Source: Paraflavitalea sp. CAU 1676
GTDB lineage: Bacteria; Bacteroidota; Bacteroidia; Chitinophagales; Chitinophagaceae
Assembly (NCBI RefSeq): GCF_029223285.1
Contig: NZ_JARHUJ010000005.1
Coordinates: 496,001-560,000, forward strand
Direction: 5' to 3'
DNA length: 64,000 bases
The notes under the pieces were generated by a model, which worked only from the letters and a program-made list of their open reading frames with translations, searched no databases and had not been told where the DNA came from. Each line of letters opens with the position of its first letter. Within the stretch, counting starts at the first letter, position 1. Shown here piece after piece: positions 9,837 through 18,649 of this stretch. The translations under genes were made by a program, and so were the position numbers.

Positions 9837-9872
9837 TTTGCCCCTGCTGTTGAATGGGGGCAAAGTCTTTTT
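9837..9872 (+). terminator. Rho-independent terminator after the PL1 gene
   Basis: Stem TTTGCCCC (9837-9844) / GGGGCAAA (9857-9864) with a 12-nt loop, followed by GTCTTTTT. It lies 80 nt after the PL1 stop and 48 nt before the next start. It should end or reduce transcription of the susCD-PL1 unit. A weak -7-like TAATTTAG at 9893-9900 downstream could start the next unit. Confidence 0.75.
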
Positions 9873-9920
9873 AAGCAACCCTGCGACTTACTTAATTTAG
9901 GATTCTAAACTACGATCGAC

Positions 9921-12900
9921 TTGAGTAAGATAGTTCTGCCAATCGTTCTCACCTGCGTTTGCCTGTTATTGTTCCGGACCCTGCCGGCGCAAAAAGGGGT
10001 AAAGCCTCCCCCTGCACCGATCTTCTATGCGAACGGACGTTTACAATACACACCGGATTCGCTGGGTAACCGCGTGCCGGACTTCTCGTATTGCGGTTAT
10101 GCTGCGGGTGAGAAGGTCATTCCTATGGCGCCGGTGAAAGTGGTGGTGCCGGTAGTTACGGGCGATGCTACACGGCGTATACAGGCGGCGATCGACTATG
10201 TAAGCAATTTACCCCTTGATAAAGATGGTGTTCGCGGCGCTGTGTTGCTGCAAGCCGGTGAATACCACGTTGGCGGCAGCTTAGTACTGCATACGGGCGG
10301 TGTGGTGTTGCGCGGTCAAGGCGCGGCAACAGTAATTGTTGGAGAGGGGCTGGACCGTGCTACGCTGATCAGGATTGCGGGTAAGGGCGATAAGAAGTTG
10401 AAAACGCCCGTGGCGGTGGCTGATGGGTATGTGCCGGTGAATGCGATGGCTGTGCGTGTGGCGGCGGGGCATGGTTTGAAGGCTGGTGATGAGGTGGTGA
10501 TTACGCGTGCCTGTACGGCGGCATGGATCGCTGCTTTGGGTACTGATCATTTTGGTGGTGGGATCACTTCATTGGGCTGGAAGCCGGGGCAGCGGGAATT
10601 GCAGTGGGTACGTACGGTGATGAGTGTGAAGGGTGATGTGCTGGAGCTGAATGCTCCATTGACGGCTGCGCTGGATCAACGTTATGGTGGTGGTACGGTG
10701 TCGGCGCTTCAATGGCCGGGGCGTATATCGCAATGTGGGGTGGAAGGCATGCAGCTGGTTTCAACGTTCAATAAAGACAATGAGAAAGATGAGTCCCATC
10801 GTTGGATGGCCATTACGATAGATGATACCCGGGACGCGTGGGTGCGACAAGTGGTGTTCAGGCATTTTGCCGGATCGGCTGTAGCTGTTGGTGAAACGGT
10901 TTCACGGGTTACCGTAGAAGATTGTATGTCGCTGCTGCCGGTTTCTGAAATTGGCGGCGAGCGGCGCAATAGTTTTTTTACGGCGGGGCAACAGGTGTTG
11001 TTTCAGCGTTGCTATGCCGAGTATGGTATGCATGATTTTGCGACTGGCTTTTGTGCGGCGGGGCCTACGGCGTTTGTACAGTGCGAGTCGAAGCAGCCTT
11101 TTGGTTTTAGCGGTGGTATCGATAGCTGGAGCGCCGGGGTATTGTTTGATGTGGTGAATGTGGATGGTGGCGCGATCAGTTTGTTGAACCGCGGTCAGGA
11201 CGGGCAGGGTGCAGGGTGGAATATTGCCAATGGGGTGTTGTGGAATTGCAGTGCGGCCCGTATCGATTGCTACAAGCCGCCGACGGCCAATAACTGGGCG
11301 TTGGGTTCCTGGAGCCAGTTTGCCGGAGATGGCTATTGGGGGGAGTCGAATAACAGCATTGAACCAAGGAGTTTATATTATGCCCAGCTGAAAGAAAGAC
11401 TTGGTGCGGTGGTGGATACCCGTGTGCAGGTGATGCCGATGGAGTCGGAAGCTTCGAGCAGTCCGACCGTAGCGGTGGCGCAGCAATTGACGGCGCAGGC
11501 GGTGGCACCGGCGAAGACGTTGCTGGAGTTTATTGGGGACGCTATTAGGCGGCAGCCATTGCTTACTGACGGTGCGGGTGTGCGGCGTATCGATGACATA
11601 GGGGTGAAACCAGTTGTGACGCCTACGTTGAGTGCACCGCTGCAATTGGTAAATGGCAGGCTGGTGCGCGGTACGGCGTTGGTGGCTGGCATGCGTAGCG
11701 ATGAACCCTGGTGGAGCGGCAGTGCGCGGCGTTATGCGTTGGATAAAATGAAGCCAGCGATCACACGGTTTGTGCCAGGTAAAACAGGAAGGGGCCTCAC
11801 GGACGACCTGGGTGTGCTGACGGATTCTATGCAAGCGGATCATGTGCTGGCGCTCGATCATAATTATGGTTTGTGGTATGAGCGCAGGCGGGATGATCAC
11901 GAACGCATTCGCCGGATGGATGGAGAAGTGTGGGCGCCGTTTTATGAGCTGCCTTTTGCGCGTAGCGGACAGGGTGCGGCCTGGGATGGGTTGAGTAAAT
12001 ACGATCTTACAAAATACAATGACTGGTACTGGCGGCGGCTTCGGCAGTTTGCTGAGTTGGCCGATCAGAAAGGTTTGCTGCTGATACATCAGCATTATTT
12101 TCAGCATAATATTATCGAGGCTGGTGCGCATTATGCGGATTTTCCGTGGCGCCCTGCCAACAATATCAACAATACGGGTTTCCCCGAGCCGGTGCCCTAT
12201 GCCGGTGACAAACGCATCTTTATGGCAGATCAGTTTTATGATACTGCCCATCCGGTGCGCCGTGCTTTGCACAAAGCCTATATACGGCAATGCCTCAATA
12301 ACTTTACGGATAATAACGGCGTGCTGCACCTGATTGGTGCGGAGTACACCGGTCCCCTGCATTTTGTGCAGTTCTGGCTGGATGAGATCGCTGCGTGGGA
12401 GCGGGAAACGGGTAAGCACCCGCTGATTGGTCTTAGTACTACCAAAGATGTGCAGGATGCGATACTGGCCGATCCGCGGCGCACTGCGGTGGTGGATGTA
12501 ATCGATATCCGCTACTGGCATTACCAGCAGGATGGTTCTGCGTATGCCCCGCAAGGTGGTCAGCAGCTGGCGCCGCGGCAACATGCCCGCTTGCTGAAGC
12601 CGAAAGCAACTTCGGCCGAGCAGGTATACAGGTCTGTACTTGAATACCGCACGAAGTATCCGGGCAAAGCGGTGATCTATTCGGGCGATGCCTATGATCG
12701 TTATGGCTGTGCGGTGTTGATGGCGGGTGGTTCGATGCCTTCGCTAGTATTGAGCGATGGTGCTGCATTGCAAGCGATCGCTACGATGAGGCCGGTGATC
12801 TCGGAGGAACTGGCCGGCAGGCAATGGATGCTGCATAATGCGCAAATGGGTTATGTGATCCAGGACCTGGCGAAAGACAAAGGGTCAGTTGATGCCGTGA

Positions 12901-13046
12901 TTGAGGCTGGCAGTTATCGCGTTGCCTGGATCAATGCTCTGAGCGGTGTTGTCAAATACACGAAAGAATCCGTGAAAGGCGGTAAGTCTATATCTATTCA
13001 GAAACCTGACCGTGGCAGCTGGGTGTTGTGGCTGAAGAAAAAATAA
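9921..13046 (+). CDS. Secreted beta-helix plus TIM-barrel-like protein (DUF6298-like), unknown activity
   Basis: A 1041-residue protein that appears to start with TTG at 9921. There is an in-frame stop at 9906-9908, no ATG between, and a good signal peptide follows (MSKIVLPIVLTCVCLLLF... LPAQ). Residues about 60-490 form a right-handed parallel beta-helix of the pectate_lyase_3 kind (AIDYVSNLP, GVVLRGQGAATVIVGEG, VTVEDCMSL). Residues about 600-930 look like a separate glycosidase-type TIM barrel (KYNDWYWRRLRQFAELADQKGLLLIHQHYFQHNI, LIGAEYTGPLHFVQFWLDEI, VIDIRYWHY). Glu808 in GAEYTG is a candidate acid/base. I associate this arrangement with the DUF6298 label and know no assigned reaction. It leads the run of RG-II-type enzymes and ends 6 nt before the next gene, so it is probably an uncharacterised pectin-active enzyme. 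Confidence 0.75.
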   Translation: MSKIVLPIVLTCVCLLLFRTLPAQKGVKPPPAPIFYANGRLQYTPDSLGNRVPDFSYCGYAAGEKVIPMAPVKVVVPVVTGDATRRIQAAIDYVSNLPLDKDGVRGAVLLQAGEYHVGGSLVLHTGGVVLRGQGAATVIVGEGLDRATLIRIAGKGDKKLKTPVAVADGYVPVNAMAVRVAAGHGLKAGDEVVITRACTAAWIAALGTDHFGGGITSLGWKPGQRELQWVRTVMSVKGDVLELNAPLTAALDQRYGGGTVSALQWPGRISQCGVEGMQLVSTFNKDNEKDESHRWMAITIDDTRDAWVRQVVFRHFAGSAVAVGETVSRVTVEDCMSLLPVSEIGGERRNSFFTAGQQVLFQRCYAEYGMHDFATGFCAAGPTAFVQCESKQPFGFSGGIDSWSAGVLFDVVNVDGGAISLLNRGQDGQGAGWNIANGVLWNCSAARIDCYKPPTANNWALGSWSQFAGDGYWGESNNSIEPRSLYYAQLKERLGAVVDTRVQVMPMESEASSSPTVAVAQQLTAQAVAPAKTLLEFIGDAIRRQPLLTDGAGVRRIDDIGVKPVVTPTLSAPLQLVNGRLVRGTALVAGMRSDEPWWSGSARRYALDKMKPAITRFVPGKTGRGLTDDLGVLTDSMQADHVLALDHNYGLWYERRRDDHERIRRMDGEVWAPFYELPFARSGQGAAWDGLSKYDLTKYNDWYWRRLRQFAELADQKGLLLIHQHYFQHNIIEAGAHYADFPWRPANNINNTGFPEPVPYAGDKRIFMADQFYDTAHPVRRALHKAYIRQCLNNFTDNNGVLHLIGAEYTGPLHFVQFWLDEIAAWERETGKHPLIGLSTTKDVQDAILADPRRTAVVDVIDIRYWHYQQDGSAYAPQGGQQLAPRQHARLLKPKATSAEQVYRSVLEYRTKYPGKAVIYSGDAYDRYGCAVLMAGGSMPSLVLSDGAALQAIATMRPVISEELAGRQWMLHNAQMGYVIQDLAKDKGSVDAVIEAGSYRVAWINALSGVVKYTKESVKGGKSISIQKPDRGSWVLWLKKK

Positions 13047-13052
13047 TCGCGC

Positions 13053-16000
13053 ATGAAGCTCTTATCTGGCATTCTAACATTTTTACTGGTTGTAGTTTTT
13101 GCGCAAGCGCAGGAGACGCCGCTTCCGAGGTTGAAGGTGTCGCCCAATGGGCGGTATTTCGTTTCGCAGAACGGTGCGCCTTTCTTTTGGCTGGGCGATA
13201 CGGGCTGGCTGTTGTTCATCAAGCTAACGCGTGAAGAATCGGTACAATACCTGGAGCAACGAAAGCAACAGGGCTTTAATGTGATCCAGGTGATGGTGCT
13301 GCATGATGTACGGAAGGCGGTGAATGCCTATGGTGATTCGGCACTGGTGCATGAAGATGTGGCCAGGCCTCGTGTAACGCGTGGTAATAATGCTGCGGAT
13401 GCTGCGCAATACGATTTCTGGGATCATGTGGACTATGTGATCGACCAGGCCGCCCAGCGGGGGATCTATATGGCGCTGGTGCCGGTGTGGGGCACGAATG
13501 TGAAGAATGGCTGGGTGAAGGAGGGTGCGGCTAAACAGTATGCCAGCTTCCTGGCTAACCGTTATAAGAACAAATCGAATATCATCTGGCTGAATGGGGG
13601 AGATATTCCCGGCAGTGATTCCATCAAGGTATGGAACCAGATCGGCAGCACACTTCGATCAATCGATAAAAACCATCTTATTACTTTTCATCCCCGCGGG
13701 CGCACTACTTCTTCGCGGTGGTTCCATAACGAATCCTGGCTCGACTTCAACATGTTCCAGAGTGGGCACCGGAACTATGCGCAGGATACGAGCAAGGGGG
13801 AAACACATTATGGTGAAGACAACTGGCGATATATAGAGGAGGACAGGAAGCGGCAGCTGTTGAAACCCACGATGGATGGCGAGCCTTCGTATGAAGGCAT
13901 TCCGGAGGGTTTGCATGATACGACGGAGCGTTTCTGGAATGATGCCGATGTGCGACGGTATGCTTATTGGAATACGCTTTCGGGCGGCGCTGGGTTTACG
14001 TATGGCCATAGCGCAGTTATGCAGTTCTACCATACAGGCGATAAAGACCGTGCCTACGGCGCTAAACTATACTGGGAGCCAGCAATGCAGGCGGCGGGGG
14101 CAACCCAAATGAAATTCCTCCAACAGCTGGTGTTGTCGAAACCTTATTATGAGGCGGTGGCTGACCCTGCGCTGGTGCCCGGTAACGGCGAGCGGTATGA
14201 CAGGGTGGTGGCTTTGCGTGGTAAGGACTTCGCGTGGCTGTATACTTATACCGGAAAGCCGTTCCGGGTGGCGATGGGGGGCATTGCGGGTAAGCATGTT
14301 CGTGCTTATTGGTTTGACCCGCGTACCGGCAACCGGCAGGATGCCGGTGTGCTGGCCAATACGGGCATTGCTTTGTTTGATCCGCCTGGTGAGCCGGCGG
14401 CAGGCAACGACTGGGTGCTGATACTCGAGACCGCAAATGATATAAGGCAAGACCAGGTTTATCTGTTCTCTTCGTTTCGCGAACCGGCTACCGATGGATT
14501 GCGGTTCCTGTACAGCTATGATGGCAAGCGCTGGCAGGATGTAAACAAGACCTTTCTTACGCCCGCTGTTGGCAAGCAGAAAGTGATGCGCGACCCTTCG
14601 ATCGCGCAGGGTCCGGATGGTACTTTCCATTTGGTGTGGACCAGCAGCTGGCGCGGCGATAAAGGGTTTGGGTATGCTTATTCGAAAGACCTCGTGCATT
14701 GGAGAGAGCAACGCTTTATTCCGGTGATGGAGCAGGAGAAGGAGGTGGTGAATGTGTGGGCGCCGGAGATCTTTTATGATTCGGTGGGCAGGCAATTCAT
14801 TATCATCTGGGCTTCGGCGATTCCGGGCCGTTTTGAAAAGGGCATCGAAGAGGATAACAATAACCACCGGATGTATGTGACCACGACTGCCGATTTCAAG
14901 ACCTTTACCCCTACTAAGCTTTTCCTGGACCCTGGTTTCAGTGTGATCGATGCCACGATCGTTCAAAGAGGTGTACAGGATTATGTGCTGGTGCTGAAGG
15001 ATAATACAAGACCCAACAGGAATATCAAGGTTGCCTATGGCCGCTCGGCCCTGGGGCCTTATACCGGCGTTACCGCTGCGTTTACGGAATCCTTTACCGA
15101 AGGACCTTCGGTGGTGAGGATAGGTAGTGAATGGCTGGTGTATTTCGACGCTTACCGGTCAAAGAAGTATGATGCGGTGAAGACGACGGATTTCAAATCG
15201 TTTACGCCTGCGGCGGGAACCGTGCAGGTGCCAGAGGGGCATAAGCATGGTACGGTGTTCAGCGCATCTGAGGAAACCTTGTTTGGTCTACTGAAGCAGG
15301 ATACGGCTCATTATACCGGCGGGCAGCTGGCCAATGTTGATTATCACGACGGGCGACTGCCGCTGGCGATGGGCGTACACAATGTACAAGTGATGCGGGC
15401 GCACAGAGACCTCAAAGAGGCGGCGCATAGTTTTGGCTGGACGTATAACCACGCGCCCATGCTGGCTTACTGGAACAATACTTTTTATCTCGAGTACCTT
15501 AGCAACCCGGTGGGTGAACATGTGCCGCCGGGGCAAACCCTGCTGGTGACCTCGAAAGATGGTTATCGCTGGAATGATCCCGTGGTGCTCTTTCCCCCTT
15601 ATAAAGTGCCTGATGGGTTTAAGAAAAAGGACCGGGAAGGTGTGGCGCATGACCTGTATGCGGTGATGCACCAGCGCATGGGTTTCTATACGGCCTCTAA
15701 CAAGAAACTGCTGGCACTGGCGTATTACGGTATTGCGATGGACCAGAAAGATGATCCCAATGATGGTAATGGGGTAGGGCGTGTGGTGCGGGAGATCAAA
15801 ACAGATGGCAGTTTCGGTGCTATCTACTTTATCAGGTATAACCACGATTTTAATGAGAAGAACAGTGCTTATCCTTTTTACAAGAGCAGCGCGGATAAGG
15901 ACTTTGTAGCGGCTTGCGACGAGCTGTTGTCGAAGCCGTTGATGATGCAGCAATGGAATGAGGAGGCGGACCGGGACGATCCATTGATCCCTGTAAAGAA

Positions 16001-17072
16001 AGAATACAAGGCTTTTTGTTTTTACCACCTGCCCGATGGCAGGGTGGTGGGCCTATGGAAACATGCGCTTACTTCTATCAGTACCGACGAGGGGAAGAGC
16101 TGGCTCTTTAACCCGTTGCGGGCGCCGGGTTTCGTGAACAGTAATGCCAAGATATGGGGGCAGCGTACGGAGGATGGGAAGTATGCTACGGTATACAACC
16201 CTTCGGAGTTCCGCTGGCCATTGGCGCTTTCGGTGAGTGATGATGGACTCAACTTCAAGAACCTGCTGCTTGTTAATGGTGAGATATCGCCCATGCGCTA
16301 TGGCGGTAACTATAAATCGTATGGTCCGCAGTATGTGCGGGGTATCCAGGGAGGCGATGGCGTTCCGCCCGATGGGAAGCTGTGGGTAAGCTACAGTATG
16401 AATAAAGAAGACATCTGGGTGGCATCGGTACCGGTTCCTGTGACGGAGAAAGCGGCTGGCGCCGTGGCGGAAGATTTCTCGAAGCTGGGGGCTGGAGAGG
16501 CTCTACAATACTGGAACACCTACAGCCCCGTGTGGGCACGTACCGGGGTTGTTGATGCAGGCGGTGCACGTGCGCTGGTGCTAAAGGATGGCGATGCGCA
16601 TGACTATGCGAAGGCGGAGCGGGTGTTGCCTCCTGCCACGAAGATGCATCTTGAGTTTTCGGTGACACCGTCTCAGAACGATCATGGACAGCTGGATATT
16701 GAACTGGCCAATGCTGCAGGTACGCCGGGTGTACGGTTTACGTTTGGCGCCGATAGTGTGCTGGTGTCGAAGTCGGGTGCGCGGTACAAGACGTTGCTGA
16801 AGTACGAACCGGGCAAGCGTTACGATTTCAAGGTCGATATCAATACCGCTGCGCGTATGTATACCATGAACATTAATGGTAAGGCCATCGGTGCGCAGGT
16901 GATGTTTGCACCGCTGCATGCGGTGGAGCGTATTGTATTCCGGACAGGTGAGGTGCGCCGGTTCCCGACAGCCGATACGCCGGCTGATAATTTTACAGAC
17001 TTGCCCGATGCCGGTAGGCGCATCAAAGAGGCGGTGTTCAGTATTGGTTATTTGATTGCGAAACCCCAATAA
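13053..17072 (+). CDS. Trimodular glycosidase: GH140 apiosidase-like, GH43-like propeller, GH143-like propeller
   Basis: A 1339-residue secreted protein (signal MKLLSGILTFLLVVVFAQAQ). Module 1 (about 22-460) is a DUF4038/GH140 TIM barrel with FFWLGDTGWLLF, IIWLNGGDIPG and TMDGEPSYE, plus its C-terminal beta-sandwich (YDRVVALRGKDFAWLYTYTG). GH140 is known as the apiosidase acting on RG-II. Module 2 (about 470-755) is a five-bladed GH43-like propeller with MRDPSI (base), SVIDATI (modulator) and TEGPSVV (acid). Module 3 (about 760-1335) resembles the DHA-hydrolase family GH143 (FGWTYNHAPMLAYWNNTFYLEYL, ALTSISTDEG, SNAKIWGQRTEDG) followed by a LamG-like sandwich. From memory, the B. thetaiotaomicron GH143 is fused to GH142. 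Here it is joined to GH140, and the likely GH142 is the next gene. The GH140 call is firm, GH143 moderate, GH43-like activity unknown. Confidence 0.85.
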   Translation: MKLLSGILTFLLVVVFAQAQETPLPRLKVSPNGRYFVSQNGAPFFWLGDTGWLLFIKLTREESVQYLEQRKQQGFNVIQVMVLHDVRKAVNAYGDSALVHEDVARPRVTRGNNAADAAQYDFWDHVDYVIDQAAQRGIYMALVPVWGTNVKNGWVKEGAAKQYASFLANRYKNKSNIIWLNGGDIPGSDSIKVWNQIGSTLRSIDKNHLITFHPRGRTTSSRWFHNESWLDFNMFQSGHRNYAQDTSKGETHYGEDNWRYIEEDRKRQLLKPTMDGEPSYEGIPEGLHDTTERFWNDADVRRYAYWNTLSGGAGFTYGHSAVMQFYHTGDKDRAYGAKLYWEPAMQAAGATQMKFLQQLVLSKPYYEAVADPALVPGNGERYDRVVALRGKDFAWLYTYTGKPFRVAMGGIAGKHVRAYWFDPRTGNRQDAGVLANTGIALFDPPGEPAAGNDWVLILETANDIRQDQVYLFSSFREPATDGLRFLYSYDGKRWQDVNKTFLTPAVGKQKVMRDPSIAQGPDGTFHLVWTSSWRGDKGFGYAYSKDLVHWREQRFIPVMEQEKEVVNVWAPEIFYDSVGRQFIIIWASAIPGRFEKGIEEDNNNHRMYVTTTADFKTFTPTKLFLDPGFSVIDATIVQRGVQDYVLVLKDNTRPNRNIKVAYGRSALGPYTGVTAAFTESFTEGPSVVRIGSEWLVYFDAYRSKKYDAVKTTDFKSFTPAAGTVQVPEGHKHGTVFSASEETLFGLLKQDTAHYTGGQLANVDYHDGRLPLAMGVHNVQVMRAHRDLKEAAHSFGWTYNHAPMLAYWNNTFYLEYLSNPVGEHVPPGQTLLVTSKDGYRWNDPVVLFPPYKVPDGFKKKDREGVAHDLYAVMHQRMGFYTASNKKLLALAYYGIAMDQKDDPNDGNGVGRVVREIKTDGSFGAIYFIRYNHDFNEKNSAYPFYKSSADKDFVAACDELLSKPLMMQQWNEEADRDDPLIPVKKEYKAFCFYHLPDGRVVGLWKHALTSISTDEGKSWLFNPLRAPGFVNSNAKIWGQRTEDGKYATVYNPSEFRWPLALSVSDDGLNFKNLLLVNGEISPMRYGGNYKSYGPQYVRGIQGGDGVPPDGKLWVSYSMNKEDIWVASVPVPVTEKAAGAVAEDFSKLGAGEALQYWNTYSPVWARTGVVDAGGARALVLKDGDAHDYAKAERVLPPATKMHLEFSVTPSQNDHGQLDIELANAAGTPGVRFTFGADSVLVSKSGARYKTLLKYEPGKRYDFKVDINTAARMYTMNINGKAIGAQVMFAPLHAVERIVFRTGEVRRFPTADTPADNFTDLPDAGRRIKEAVFSIGYLIAKPQ

Positions 17073-17104
17073 GGATGGTGCTTGCGGGCGCCCATTAAAA
17101 TGAC

Positions 17105-18649
17105 ATGAAGCGAATCAGTTTATATTTTATTGTTCCGGTTTTGGTGGTGATTGCCGGATGTGCAACTCATCGATCCTTGTCGGTTGAGCGGGGGACTGTG
17201 TTGCAACCGGGCACTTTTAAGCATTATGTTGATTATTTCAACAAGATGGAGGATGAGAACATTGTGCAGGCGATCCCCAACGACAGCGCCTGGCAATGGA
17301 TGGAGAAAAATATTCCGTTGTTTGAATGTCCGCAGGCGAATGTGCAGGAGATCTATTATTACCGGTGGTGGACCCTGCGTAAGCATATCAAGCAAACGCC
17401 GGTTGGCTACGCCTTTACCGAATTCCTGGTGAACCGTTCATATGCGGATAAGTATAACCTGATCAGTTGCGCGCTGGGTCATCATCTCTATGAAGGCCGC
17501 TGGCTGCGCGATCAACAATACCTCGACCAGTATGTGCATGTGTGGCTGCGGGGCGACAGCGGACGGCCCATGAAGAAATTACATGGTTTCAGCAGCTGGG
17601 CGGCAGATGCCATTTACAATCGTTACCTGGTAAGTGGCAATAAGGAGTATCTCACCAACCTGTTGCCCGATCTGCAAAAAGACTATGCCGTGTGGGAAGG
17701 CGAACGCCGGTTGCCGAACGGGTTGTTTTGGCAAAGTGATGTAAAGGATGGGATGGAGGAAACGATCAGCGGCGGGCGGCGTGAGAAGAATGCGCGCCCG
17801 ACCATCAATAGCTATATGTATGGTAATGCAAAGGCGCTGGCCGCTATTGCCAGGTTGAAAGGCGATGCGGGTACGGCGGCTTTGTTTACGCGCAAGGCGG
17901 ATACGATGAAGCAACTGGTGCAGCAAAAGCTATGGAGCAGCGACCGGCAATTCTTTGAGGTGCGCAAAGAGTCGGACAGTTTGGCTCATGTAAAAGAAGC
18001 GATCGGTTTTATTCCCTGGTATTTCAATTTGCCCGACGCAGGTTATGAAGCTGCCTGGAGTACGCTCAACGATACAAAGACCTTTTGTGCGCCCTTTGGG
18101 TTGACGACGGCGGATCGCAGTCACCCTGCTTTCCGTACGCATGGCTGCTGTAAGTGCGAGTGGGATGGGGCGGTGTGGCCTTTTGCCACGGCACAAACCC
18201 TGACGGCGCTGGCCAATGTGCTGAATAATTACCAGCAACAGGTTGTGTCGAATGCGGATTGGTTCAAACAACTGAATACCTATGTAGAGTCGCAATACTA
18301 TCGCGGCCGTCCTTATATCGGCGAGTATCTCGATGAGAAAACGGGTTACTGGCTGAAGGGAGATGAAGAGCGCAGCCGCTACTACAACCATTCCACTTTC
18401 AATGACCTTATCATTACCGGCCTGGTGGGCCTGCGGCCCCGTGCTGATGACCAGATCGAGGTGAATCCGTTATTGCCAGCGGGCAAGTGGGATTGGTTTT
18501 GCCTGGACAAGGTTTGGTACCGGGGTAAATCGATCACCGTCATCTGGGATAAGGCCGGTACGAAGTATAACCGCGGCAAGGGGCTGAGTGTGTGGGTGAA
18601 TGGATTTAAGAAAGGAAGTGCCGATCAATTGCAGAAGATCGTTTTCTAA
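17105..18649 (+). CDS. Six-hairpin (MGH1-like) glycosidase lipoprotein, candidate GH142
   Basis: A 514-residue lipoprotein with lipobox IAGC (Cys19). The body is an (alpha/alpha)6 six-hairpin glycosidase fold of the MGH1-like type: YYYRWWTLRKHI, YADKYNLISCALGHHLYEGRWL, a WSDRQFFE-like strand, EWDGAVWPFATAQTLTALANVL and a final YNHSTFNDLIITGLVGLRPR. GH142, the beta-L-arabinofuranosidase of RG-II side chain D, has this fold. Its position directly after the GH143-like module suggests the same partnership, here as separate proteins. The cysteine-rich HGCCKCEW loop is notable. The fold is well supported. The GH142 label is inference from context and should be checked by profile search. Confidence 0.7.
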   Translation: MKRISLYFIVPVLVVIAGCATHRSLSVERGTVLQPGTFKHYVDYFNKMEDENIVQAIPNDSAWQWMEKNIPLFECPQANVQEIYYYRWWTLRKHIKQTPVGYAFTEFLVNRSYADKYNLISCALGHHLYEGRWLRDQQYLDQYVHVWLRGDSGRPMKKLHGFSSWAADAIYNRYLVSGNKEYLTNLLPDLQKDYAVWEGERRLPNGLFWQSDVKDGMEETISGGRREKNARPTINSYMYGNAKALAAIARLKGDAGTAALFTRKADTMKQLVQQKLWSSDRQFFEVRKESDSLAHVKEAIGFIPWYFNLPDAGYEAAWSTLNDTKTFCAPFGLTTADRSHPAFRTHGCCKCEWDGAVWPFATAQTLTALANVLNNYQQQVVSNADWFKQLNTYVESQYYRGRPYIGEYLDEKTGYWLKGDEERSRYYNHSTFNDLIITGLVGLRPRADDQIEVNPLLPAGKWDWFCLDKVWYRGKSITVIWDKAGTKYNRGKGLSVWVNGFKKGSADQLQKIVF

